Origin: an uncultured Caulobacterales bacterium
GTDB lineage: Bacteria; Pseudomonadota; Alphaproteobacteria; Caulobacterales; Caulobacteraceae
NCBI GenBank assembly: GCA_903900155.1
Contig: CAIUMD010000062.1
Span: forward strand, 185,668 to 249,667
Direction: 5' to 3'
DNA length: 64,000 bases
Under the pieces are notes generated by a model that saw only the letters and a list, made by a program, of their open reading frames with translations, made no database searches and was not told the origin of the DNA. Below, piece by piece: positions 57,554 to 64,000 of this stretch. The translations under genes were made by a program, and so were the position numbers. Every line of letters begins with the position of its first letter. The stretch's first letter is position 1.

Positions 57554-57586
57554 CCCCGGAGTTTCGGCTCCGGGGTGTTTTTCTTT
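57554..57586 (+). terminator. Rho-independent terminator of exbB-exbD-tonB
   Basis: Stem CCCCGGAG / CTCCGGGG with a six-base loop TTTCGG, followed by a T-rich run from 57576 (TGTTTTTCTTT); 30 bp past the tonB stop. Confidence 0.93.
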
Positions 57587-57705
57587 GGGCGCGCTTTTCG
57601 AGGCGAATGCGCTTTTCCGACAAGGGGGCGTTTTCCTGTTAAAATCGTCCGGATCGGCGCTTGATCCTTGAGGCCGATGCGACTAAAGACAGCGCCTCGC
57701 GATGA

Positions 57706-57782
57706 GCCGGCTTAGCTCAGTTGGTTAGAGCGCTAGATTGTGGATCTAGAGGTCCTCGGTTCGAGCCCGAGAGCTGGTACCA
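57706..57782 (+). tRNA. tRNA-His (GUG), alphaproteobacterial type
   Basis: Seven-base acceptor GCCGGCT pairs with AGCTGGT; D arm GCTCAGTTGGTTAGAGC, anticodon stem CTAGA/TCTAG with loop TTGTGGA giving GUG, encoded CCA. The base before the acceptor is A, and the discriminator is A, so the usual G-1:C73 pair is absent. 77 bases. Confidence 0.96.
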
Positions 57783-57793
57783 TCGCAACGCTG

Positions 57794-57822
57794 AAAGGCC
57801 CGGGGTTCGCCCCGGGCCTTTT
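57794..57822 (+). terminator. Terminator after tRNA-His
   Basis: Perfect 12-bp stem AAAGGCCCGGGG / CCCCGGGCCTTT with a TTCG tetraloop followed by T; 12 bp after the tRNA CCA. Confidence 0.9.
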
Positions 57823-57958
57823 GCGTTCTGGTCGCTGCTTTCCCATTTCAAACGCTCTTGGCGAATTCGTCGACTGGCCGACCCTTGCCTCCAAAATGTC
57901 ATCGGTGTGGGATCGAACAGCTGTGCTTCGCGTTCAGATTCCCATGGGGGACAGGCGT

Positions 57959-58552
57959 ATGGTTTTGGGTTTCCCACCCCGCGCCCCGGGACCTAGGTCC
58001 GGTTGGCGTCGTCGGTCGTCGTGGATCATCGCGGCGGCGGCTTTCGCATGCATGTCCGCCGGCGCGGCCCTGTCGGGCGAACAGGAACCCGGCTATGCCC
58101 TGAAGGCCGGCTACCTGGCCAAGTTCACCCCCTTCGTCGACTGGCCCGAGACCGCGTTCGAAGCGCCGGGCAGCCCGTTTCGCCTGTGCGTCGGCGGCCG
58201 CGATCCGTTCGGGGGCGCCATCGACCGCGTCGCCGGGAGCCTGCATGTGGGCGACCATCCCGTGGTCGTCACACGCCTGCCGATCGTGGCCAAGGGCGCG
58301 GGCTGCCACCTGCTGTTCCTCAGCGCTTCGCGCCAGCAGACGCCGCAGCAGATGTTGGCCGTGGTCGCCGGCAAGCCCGTCCTGACCGTGGCCGACGAGG
58401 ACCTGGAAGCCTCTGGGGCCATGGTCCAGTTCGTGACCGTCGAGAATCGCCTGCGCTTTTCCATCCGCGCCGACGCCGCCCAGGCGGCTGGTCTGACCCT
58501 CAGCTCGAAGCTGCTGGCGCTGTCGGCGCCGCCGCGGGATGGCGGCAAATGA
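57959..58552 (+). CDS. YfiR family periplasmic protein
   Basis: 197 aa from the ATG at 57959 (GGGGGACAGG just upstream; the ATG at 57944 is an alternative). Signal helix SWIIAAAAFACMSAGAALSG, then the YfiR (DUF4154) core: YALKAGYLAKFTPFVDWPETAFE, FRLCVGGRDPFG, a pair of Cys (LCVGG and GAGCHLLFLS) that in YfiR proteins respond to periplasmic redox, VLTVADE, and VQFVTVENRLRFSI. Family members inhibit the CHASE8 sensor YfiN. Its stop overlaps the kinase start by 4 bp, so the kinase is the probable target. Confidence 0.9.
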   Translation: MVLGFPPRAPGPRSGWRRRSSWIIAAAAFACMSAGAALSGEQEPGYALKAGYLAKFTPFVDWPETAFEAPGSPFRLCVGGRDPFGGAIDRVAGSLHVGDHPVVVTRLPIVAKGAGCHLLFLSASRQQTPQQMLAVVAGKPVLTVADEDLEASGAMVQFVTVENRLRFSIRADAAQAAGLTLSSKLLALSAPPRDGGK

Positions 58553-60276
58553 AGGTTCCCCAGATGTTCGTTGGGGGCGGTCGCATAGGTTTCAGGCCCG
58601 CCCTGACGGTGTCGATGGCCATCGGCCTGGCCGTCGCCATCGTCGCCGCCGCCTTCGCCATGGCCGCCTATAACGAGCATCTGGGCCAGCAGGAGCGTCA
58701 TCGGGCGGCCGAGGTGCAACTGCGTATCCTGGCCGGCAGCATGGCCGCGCCCCTGGCCTTCGACGATCGTTCTGCGGCGCGTGAGTATGTCGGGGCGCAG
58801 AGCTCCAACCCGGACGTCGAGGCCGTGGCCGCCTACGACATGCAAGGCGGGCTGACCGCCAGCTTCACCCGCCCCGGCGCGCCGCCGCCGCCGGTCCGGA
58901 ACATCCTGGGTCCGCCCCGCCTGGACGGGGCGCGGCTGGTGCTGACCTCGCCGGTGACCGAGGGCGAGACGGTGCTGGGCTCGGTCTATCTGCGCTCGGT
59001 GCTGGAATCGCCGTCCCGGCGCGCGATGCGATATGCGGGCTTTGCCTTGCTGATCGTCATGGCGGCGCTGCTGGTCGCCGTGCTGGGCGCGGCCAGCGCC
59101 CGCGAAGGCGAGGCCAATCGCAAGCTGCAGGCCGAGATCCGCGAGCGCGAAAAGGCTGAGGCGGCCCTGCGCCAGTCGCAGAAGATGGAGGCCATGGGCC
59201 AACTGACCGGCGGCGTGGCCCACGATTTCAACAACTTGCTGATGGTCGCCTCCAGCGGCATCGACTTGCTGGACCGCACGACCGATCCCGCGCGGCGCGA
59301 GCGCCTGCGCCAAGGCGTGCGCCAGGCCATCGACCGCGGCGCCAGTTTGACCCAGCAGCTGCTGGCCTTCTCGCGCCGCACGCCGCTGAAGCCCGAGGTG
59401 GTCGACGTCGCCACGCGCTTGGCCGGCATGCACGCCCTGCTGGATCGTTCCCTGCGTGAAGACGTCAAGGTCGAGATCAACCTGCCGCCGCACCTGTGGC
59501 GGATCGAGGTCGACGCCTCGCAGCTGGAGGTGGCGGTGCTGAACATCGCCATCAACGCCCGTGACGCGATGCCCGACGGCGGTGTGATCACTATCGAGGC
59601 CCGCAACGAGCCCTCGGGCCGTCCGGACGGGGCAGGAGACATGATCCGCCTGGCCATCCGCGACACCGGCGTCGGCGTGGCGCCCGAGATGTTGACGCGG
59701 CTGTTCGAGCCGTTCTTCACCACCAAGGCCGTGGGCAAGGGCACAGGCCTGGGCCTGTCGCAGGTCTATGGCTTCGCCCGCGCCTCGGGCGGCGAGGCGG
59801 GGGTAGACAGCAAGCTGGGCGAGGGCACCACCATCTGGCTGCGGATCCCGCGCTCGACCAAGGCCCTGCCCAGCGAACCGGCCGCCATCGCGCCCCGCAA
59901 GGCCGGCCCGATCGGCCGCTACCGCATCCTGCTGGTCGAGGACGACGACAGCGTCGCCCAACTGGTCGAGGAGATGCTGCGTGAGCTGGGCTACGAGGTC
60001 GTCCGCGCCGGCGAGGCCCTGGGCGCCCTGGACGTGCTGCGCAAGGACGGCGCTTTCGACCTGGTGTTCAGCGACATGGTCATGCCGGGCGACATCGGCG
60101 GCCTGGACCTGGCGCGGGACATCTCGCGCTTGCGGCCCAGCCTGCCGGTGATCCTGACCACCGGCTACAGCGCCGCCGCCGCCGCGACCAACGAGGGCCG
60201 CCGGGTGCTGATCAAGCCCTATCGCATCGAAGCCTTGGCCACCGAGCTCGACACGGCGCTGCAGCGGGCCAGCTAG
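58549..60276 (+). CDS. Hybrid sensor histidine kinase with CHASE8-like periplasmic domain
   Basis: 575 aa. Two membrane helices (about 17-38 and 163-183) bracket a periplasmic domain whose MAAPLAFDDRSAAREYVGAQSS and NPDVEAVAAYDMQG (in parts) match the CHASE8 pattern of YfiN-type sensors. Cytoplasmic part: coiled linker, DHp with GGVAHDFNN (phospho-His), HATPase_c with NARDA and GTGLGLSQV, and a C-terminal receiver with DDDS and phospho-Asp in FSDMVMPG. Coupled to yfiR by ATGA overlap. Convergent 4-bp overlap with udgX. Output unknown. Confidence 0.94.
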   Translation: MKVPQMFVGGGRIGFRPALTVSMAIGLAVAIVAAAFAMAAYNEHLGQQERHRAAEVQLRILAGSMAAPLAFDDRSAAREYVGAQSSNPDVEAVAAYDMQGGLTASFTRPGAPPPPVRNILGPPRLDGARLVLTSPVTEGETVLGSVYLRSVLESPSRRAMRYAGFALLIVMAALLVAVLGAASAREGEANRKLQAEIREREKAEAALRQSQKMEAMGQLTGGVAHDFNNLLMVASSGIDLLDRTTDPARRERLRQGVRQAIDRGASLTQQLLAFSRRTPLKPEVVDVATRLAGMHALLDRSLREDVKVEINLPPHLWRIEVDASQLEVAVLNIAINARDAMPDGGVITIEARNEPSGRPDGAGDMIRLAIRDTGVGVAPEMLTRLFEPFFTTKAVGKGTGLGLSQVYGFARASGGEAGVDSKLGEGTTIWLRIPRSTKALPSEPAAIAPRKAGPIGRYRILLVEDDDSVAQLVEEMLRELGYEVVRAGEALGALDVLRKDGAFDLVFSDMVMPGDIGGLDLARDISRLRPSLPVILTTGYSAAAAATNEGRRVLIKPYRIEALATELDTALQRAS

Positions 60277-61700
60277 AGCCCCGCCAGCTTGCCCGCCAGC
60301 CGCAGGTCCTGCACGAACTGCGCATAGGCCCGCGCCTTGGCGTCCTCGTCCGGCAGGCGCAGCAGGAACGATGGATGGTAGGTCACCAGGCCTTGGCTCT
60401 GGTCGGGCAGCTGTAACACCTTCCCCCGATTGACCCCGATCGGCGTCGGCTTGCCCATCACGCCCAGGGCCGCCGTCGCGCCCAGCATCACCACCACGCG
60501 GGGCTTCACCAGCCGCCACTCGGCGTCCAGCCACCAGCGGCAGGCCGTGACCTCGCCGCGGTCGGGCGTCTTGTGGATCCGCCGCTTGCCGCGCGGCTCG
60601 TGCTTGAAGTGCTTGACTGCATTCGTGACATAGGTCCGGTCGCGGACCACGCCGGCCTCGGCCAGGGCCTTGTCGAACATCTGGCCCGCGGGACCCACGA
60701 AGGGGCGGCCGGCAAGATCCTCGTGATCGCCCGGCTGCTCGCCGACGAACATCAGCGGGGCCTGTGAAGCGCCTTCCCCTGGCACGCCTTGCGTTGCGTC
60801 GCGCCAGAGGTCGCAGCGGCGGCAGACCGACGCGCCGGCCTCGATTTCCTCCAGGCTGGTCGGGACGCCGCCTTCATACGAAGCGTCGCGGGCGTGACGC
60901 AGGGCGGCCTTCAGCACCCGGTCGGACGGTTGGCGCGGCGTGGCGGCGACCATGGCGGCGGCGCGCTCCTGGGCGGTCTCGATCAGCTCGGGAATGAGCG
61001 CCGCCTCGGGCAGGTTCCGCCAATAGCGTTTCGGCATCTCCTGGCGCATCTGTTTGGGGTTCAGCCGGGCCGGATTGAAGATCGAGGCGTAGTAGGTGCG
61101 CCAGAGCACCTCCTGGGCGTCCTCGGACGGCGCGTCGGCCGGATCGGCGCCCTCCGACACCATCAACTGTTCGCGATCCCAGGCGACGCAGGCGTCGGGC
61201 GTCAGGATCGTCCAGTCCATGTTGGTGAAGCGGCGCACGAAGAAACCGGCGGTGGCCTCGGTCACCCGATGCGCGGGCTCGAACCAGGCGGCGTAGGTCT
61301 CGGCCGCCGCGCCTTCCACGAGCCGGAAGCGGACGAAGGCCTTCATCTTGTGCGACGCGCGGCTGACGGCCTTGGCCATGTCGCGGGCGCGGGCCATGTC
61401 AGGATCGGCCGGGTTGTCGATCAGTCGCGGCTCGCGCTCCAGCCGCCACAGAATGCGGTAGAGCAGGGCCAGACGGTCCGCCGAGCGGTGCTGGATGACC
61501 TGCTCGGCCAGCTCGACGAAGGTCGCGGGAACGGTGAAGCCGCCTCCGCCGCGGGAGGGGGCAGGGGCATCGACGTCGAACAGCTCCCGCTCCACCGTCC
61601 ATACCACCGCCTGCGGCTCCACGCCTTCCGCCCGCAGCGCCCGCGCGGCCGCCCGCCAGCCGGCGAAGTCGATCTCCGACGCCAGGCGCACCACCCGCAT
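60273..61700 (-). CDS. UdgX-type uracil-DNA binding protein fused to a TIGR03915 (DUF4130) domain
   Basis: 475 aa. The N-terminal ~270 residues are the TIGR03915/DUF4130-like domain that accompanies the radical-SAM partner; the C-terminal ~200 are a family-4-like uracil-DNA glycosylase: CRRCDLW for the 4Fe-4S cluster, GEQPGDHEDLAGRPFVGPAG, and YHPS. The loop KRRIH at 372-376 is the UdgX signature; family knowledge: its His forms a covalent bond with the abasic site after uracil removal, sealing it. The ATG overlaps the stop of the upstream radical-SAM gene (TGATG). Confidence 0.95.
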   Translation of the reverse strand: MRVVRLASEIDFAGWRAAARALRAEGVEPQAVVWTVERELFDVDAPAPSRGGGGFTVPATFVELAEQVIQHRSADRLALLYRILWRLEREPRLIDNPADPDMARARDMAKAVSRASHKMKAFVRFRLVEGAAAETYAAWFEPAHRVTEATAGFFVRRFTNMDWTILTPDACVAWDREQLMVSEGADPADAPSEDAQEVLWRTYYASIFNPARLNPKQMRQEMPKRYWRNLPEAALIPELIETAQERAAAMVAATPRQPSDRVLKAALRHARDASYEGGVPTSLEEIEAGASVCRRCDLWRDATQGVPGEGASQAPLMFVGEQPGDHEDLAGRPFVGPAGQMFDKALAEAGVVRDRTYVTNAVKHFKHEPRGKRRIHKTPDRGEVTACRWWLDAEWRLVKPRVVVMLGATAALGVMGKPTPIGVNRGKVLQLPDQSQGLVTYHPSFLLRLPDEDAKARAYAQFVQDLRLAGKLAGL

Positions 61701-62920
61701 CAGAACAGGCTCAACTGCTGGGGCTGGACCAGGGCGGCCTTCAGGCTCTCGCGATCGGTCAGCGCCCCTGGGGTCCAGTCGGCGGTGACCACGAAAGCCC
61801 TGGCGCGCTTCAGGACCGCTCCGACGCGCTTGAGGTCATCGAGGGTCAGGCGGGTGATCTTCCGGGCGGCCAGGATGCGTTCCACGGCCTTGGCGCCCAG
61901 GCCCGGCACGCGTAGCAGGGTTTCCTTGTCGGCGGTCTGGATATCGACCGGGAACTTGGCGCGGTTCTTCAGCGCCCAGCTGGTCTTGGGATCGACGGAG
62001 AGATCCAGGTCCTCGCCCTCGGCGACGATCTCGGGTCGTTCGAAGCCATAGAACCGCATCAGCCAGTCGGCCTGGTACAGGCGGTGCTCGCGCAGCAGGG
62101 GCGGGCGGGTCAGCGGCAGGCGCGAACTGGCGTCGGGGATCGGGCTGAAGGCCGAATAGAACACCCGGCCCAGGCGATAGGCGCCGTACAGGCTGGCGCT
62201 GCGGGCCAGGATGTCGCCGTCCTTGGCTTCGTCGGCGCCGACGATCAGCTGGGTCGACTGGCTGCGGGCGAAGGACCGCCTGCCGGCCTTCTTGGCCGGT
62301 TCGACGTGGTCGTCGATCGCCAACCGCATGCGGCCCATGGCGCGCTTGATGTCGGTAGGGCTCTTCTCGGGGGCCAGGGAGGCCAGGCTGTCGTCGCGCG
62401 GCAGCTCGATGTTGATGGAGACGCGATCGGCGTAGAGGCCTGCCTCGGCTGCCAGTTCGGGCGAGGCCTCGGGGATCAGCTTCAGGTGGATGTAGCCGCG
62501 GAAATCGTGGTCCAGCCGCAGCGATCTGGCCACCCGGACCATCTCCTCCATCGTGTAGTCGCCCGTGCGGATGACGCCCGACGACAGGAACAGGCCCTCG
62601 ACGTAGTTGCGCTTGTAGAAGTTCAGGGTGAGATCGACGACCTCCTTCACCGTGAACCGCGCCCTGGGCGTGTTCGAGGACACGCGATTGATGCAGTAGG
62701 CGCAGTCGTAGATGCAGAAGTTGGTCAGCAGAATCTTCAGCAGGCTGATGCAGCGACCATCAGGGGCGTAGGCGTGGCAGATGCCCATGCCCTCGGTCGA
62801 GCCCACGCCCTGCCCCCCCACCGAGGTTCGTTTTTCAGCGCCGGAAGAGGCGCAGGACGCGTCGTACTTGGCGGCGTCGGAGAGGATGGCGAGCTTGCGC
62901 CTGAGATCGAGAACGGCCAT
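61700..62920 (-). CDS. Radical-SAM protein of the TIGR03916 type (UDG-linked)
   Basis: 406 aa from the ATG at 62920. Cluster-binding CIYDCAYC with Cys at 69, 73 and 76 (spacing C-x3-C-x2-C). After the barrel, a helix-hairpin-helix segment LLRVPGLGAKAVERIL and AGAVLKRA-like C-terminus suggest DNA binding. Family knowledge: always linked to a UdgX/DUF4130 protein and thought to work in DNA repair or modification; its substrate is unknown. First gene of the operon, with an SOS box 16-30 bp upstream of the start. Confidence 0.93.
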   Translation of the reverse strand: MAVLDLRRKLAILSDAAKYDASCASSGAEKRTSVGGQGVGSTEGMGICHAYAPDGRCISLLKILLTNFCIYDCAYCINRVSSNTPRARFTVKEVVDLTLNFYKRNYVEGLFLSSGVIRTGDYTMEEMVRVARSLRLDHDFRGYIHLKLIPEASPELAAEAGLYADRVSINIELPRDDSLASLAPEKSPTDIKRAMGRMRLAIDDHVEPAKKAGRRSFARSQSTQLIVGADEAKDGDILARSASLYGAYRLGRVFYSAFSPIPDASSRLPLTRPPLLREHRLYQADWLMRFYGFERPEIVAEGEDLDLSVDPKTSWALKNRAKFPVDIQTADKETLLRVPGLGAKAVERILAARKITRLTLDDLKRVGAVLKRARAFVVTADWTPGALTDRESLKAALVQPQQLSLF

Positions 62921-62935
62921 GCGTGGCACGTTATC

Positions 62936-62950
62936 GTTCTCTATTTGTTC
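62936..62950 (-). promoter_or_regulatory. LexA (SOS) box GTTC-N7-GTTC
   Basis: On the plus strand GTTC at 62936-62939 and GTTC at 62947-62950 are separated by exactly seven bases, the alphaproteobacterial LexA site. It lies 16 bp before the radical-SAM start, in the only place a promoter for the repair operon could be. Confidence 0.75.
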
Positions 62951-62958
62951 TGGAAAGT

Positions 62959-63002
62959 CTTCACGCGCGACGCTGGCATGAGGCGCAACGTCGCGCGTGA
63001 AG
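62959..63002. repeat. 14-bp perfect inverted repeat
   Basis: Arms CTTCACGCGCGACG (62959-62972) and CGTCGCGCGTGAAG (62989-63002) with a 16-base loop. Downstream of HU and upstream of the SOS box, so it may be the HU terminator or an extra operator for the repair operon. Confidence 0.7.
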
Positions 63003-63010
63003 GGAAGCGT

Positions 63011-63041
63011 CGGGAGGCGGACACTTGCGCACCGCCTCCCG
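63011..63041 (-). terminator. Hairpin just after the HU stop
   Basis: Perfect 10-bp stem CGGGAGGCGG / CCGCCTCCCG with an 11-base loop, 8 bp past the HU stop on its strand. No T run. Confidence 0.55.
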
Positions 63042-63049
63042 CCAAAGGC

Positions 63050-63331
63050 TTAGCCGTTGACGGCGTCCTTCAGTTGCTTGGCCGGCGTGAAGGCGACCTT
63101 CTTGCTGGCGGCGATTTCGATGGTCGCGCCCGTGGCCGGGTTGCGGCCGGTGCGGGCCGGCTTGGCCTGGACCTTGAACTTGCCGAAGCCCGGGATCGAG
63201 ACTTCTTCACCCTTCACGGCGGCGTCGGAGATCGACTTGAAGACGCCGTCGATGATGGCCTTGGCTTGGGTCTTGGTCAGCTTGTCGTCAGCGGCGACAG
63301 CGGCGTCGACCAGATCGGAAACGTTCGTCAT
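63050..63331 (-). CDS. hup: HU family DNA-binding protein
   Basis: 93 aa from the ATG at 63331 (MTNVSDLVDAAVAADDKLTK), preferred over one four codons upstream because HU proteins are about 90 aa. Core features: DGVFKSISDAAVKGEEVSIPGFGKFKV in parts, RTGRNPATGATIEI with the DNA-wrapping Pro, and C-terminal AFTPAKQLKDAVN. Histone-like nucleoid protein. Reads leftward, with the repair operon beyond its terminator. Confidence 0.97.
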   Translation of the reverse strand: MTNVSDLVDAAVAADDKLTKTQAKAIIDGVFKSISDAAVKGEEVSIPGFGKFKVQAKPARTGRNPATGATIEIAASKKVAFTPAKQLKDAVNG

Positions 63332-64000
63332 CTCTAAGCTCATGTCCTGTGAATCAGGGAGTTGTGAGCCTGCCGAGGCGTTTTGGGTTTGTCACCCGTT
63401 AGGGAAGGTTAAAACGCCGATTCATGGGGGCAAAACGCCCGTGGGCCGGGGATTTTTACGAAATCGTCGCCTCCGGAACGGCCAAGTTCGGGGCAAAAGC
63501 GTTAATGATGGTCCCGTTGGCGGACTATCGAGCAACTCGTGCACCAGGTGATTCTGCACGGAATCGGGGGCGAGCGCTCACTGAGGCACGGGGATTGAAC
63601 TCCTTATCTCATGTCCCAACAGAGTGTCATCCCGGGCGACGTAGCCGCCTCGGGACCCAGGGGCGACCGCGCTGCACCGGCCCCTGGGTCTTGGCTCTCC
63701 GCTTCGCTGCGGCCGGGATGACACGATGTGGAGTGTCACGTTCATGGGGATTGTATGAGCGTTCGCGCCTCTCCATCCCCGGTCTCAAAACCTGCCGTAA
63801 TCTCTCCCCACCTCGTCGCGGGGAAAGGGCGCAATGGCCAGCGACCGATTGCGGCGGCGGGGGGCGATCGAGCGGGCGCGCTCGTCGGTGCGGGGTAACA
63901 GCCGCAACTTCGTCCATCCCCGAGGTAGTCGACCCTGGAACACAGAAACGACGGTGGACTTAGGCCGGTGAGTACGACAGGCGACTGGAAACAGCCGCAA
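63332..64000. other. Last 670 bp: no gene that I can support
   Basis: Upstream of HU the sequence is the HU promoter region. Beyond 63430 I see only palindromic blocks and short frames without coding character; a leftward frame from the window edge to 63785 has no start, ribosome site or recognisable product. A gene may begin past 64000. Confidence 0.6.
63625..63723. repeat. Nested palindrome (intergenic repeat type)
   Basis: Outer arms TGTCATCCCGG (63625-63635) and CCGGGATGACA (63713-63723) are perfect over 11 bp; inside, GACCCAGGGGC-type and GCCCCTGGGTC arms form a second hairpin. Such TGTCATCCCGG-bounded units recur between genes in many alphaproteobacteria. Confidence 0.75.

Noticed and set aside
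57740..57958. YfiR frame starting inside tRNA-His
   Set aside because: It would translate the tRNA and its terminator; the signal peptide fits a start at 57944 or 57959.
63332..64000. tmRNA or RNase P RNA at the right end
   Set aside because: I looked for a tag reading frame and for the conserved RNase P segments on both strands and found none.

Overview
The window is a high-GC alphaproteobacterial chromosome segment, almost certainly from Caulobacter. The clearest sign is flhB followed by cckA: the kinase has its histidine at residue 322, as in Caulobacter CckA, and its receiver aspartate at 625. Other signs are a tRNA-His without G-1 and with A73, a GTTC-N7-GTTC SOS box, many TonB-dependent receptors, and the infA-maf-RNase E/G-yacG and murA-DUF2948-hisD-UPF0262 neighbourhoods. 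There is no rRNA operon, no CRISPR array, no recognisable insertion sequence and no intact prophage.

Layout. 1-5.8 kb: flhB (5' end outside the window), cckA, a secreted glycoside hydrolase and two small unknown genes. 5.8-15.6 kb: propionate/methylmalonyl-CoA genes (meaB, mutA-mutB), YbjQ, two tandem DUF4112 genes, Uma2, a nitronate monooxygenase, a DUF2793 gene, and a GDT1/TMEM165-type Mn2+ exporter behind a yybP-ykoY-type Mn2+ riboswitch. 15.6-19.7 kb: a fused 5-oxoprolinase and a low-molecular-weight phosphatase. 19.7-25 kb: a complete yjfIJKLMC-type membrane-stress cluster (DUF2170, PspA, DUF2491, DUF350, DUF1190, ATP-grasp amide ligase) arranged as two divergent operons around a palindromic operator, next to a Cys-rich unknown gene with two Fur-like boxes.

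25-35 kb: secreted pectate lyase, CutC, asparaginase-type and dienelactone hydrolases, a decayed purine nucleoside permease gene, and a MarR-controlled FUSC/DUF1656/HlyD/OMF efflux operon. 35-45 kb: three TonB-dependent receptors and a FecI-FecR type sigma/anti-sigma pair. The STN-domain receptor lies directly upstream of the sigma gene, which suggests cell-surface signalling. The exbB-exbD-tonB operon that energises such receptors is at 55.4-57.5 kb.

45-64 kb: housekeeping genes (tRNA-Thr, murA, hisD, infA, maf, RNase E/G, yacG, tRNA-Phe, tRNA-His), an NCS1 permease, a YfiR gene translationally coupled to a CHASE8-type hybrid histidine kinase, then an operon of a radical-SAM protein and a UdgX-type uracil-DNA-binding protein preceded by an SOS box, and an HU gene. 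The last ~670 bp hold no gene I can support.

The most rewarding parts are the divergent yjf cluster with its putative operator and autoregulator, the SOS-box/radical-SAM/UdgX operon, the YfiR-kinase pair, the Mn riboswitch, and a repeat element that has become the C-terminus of MeaB.
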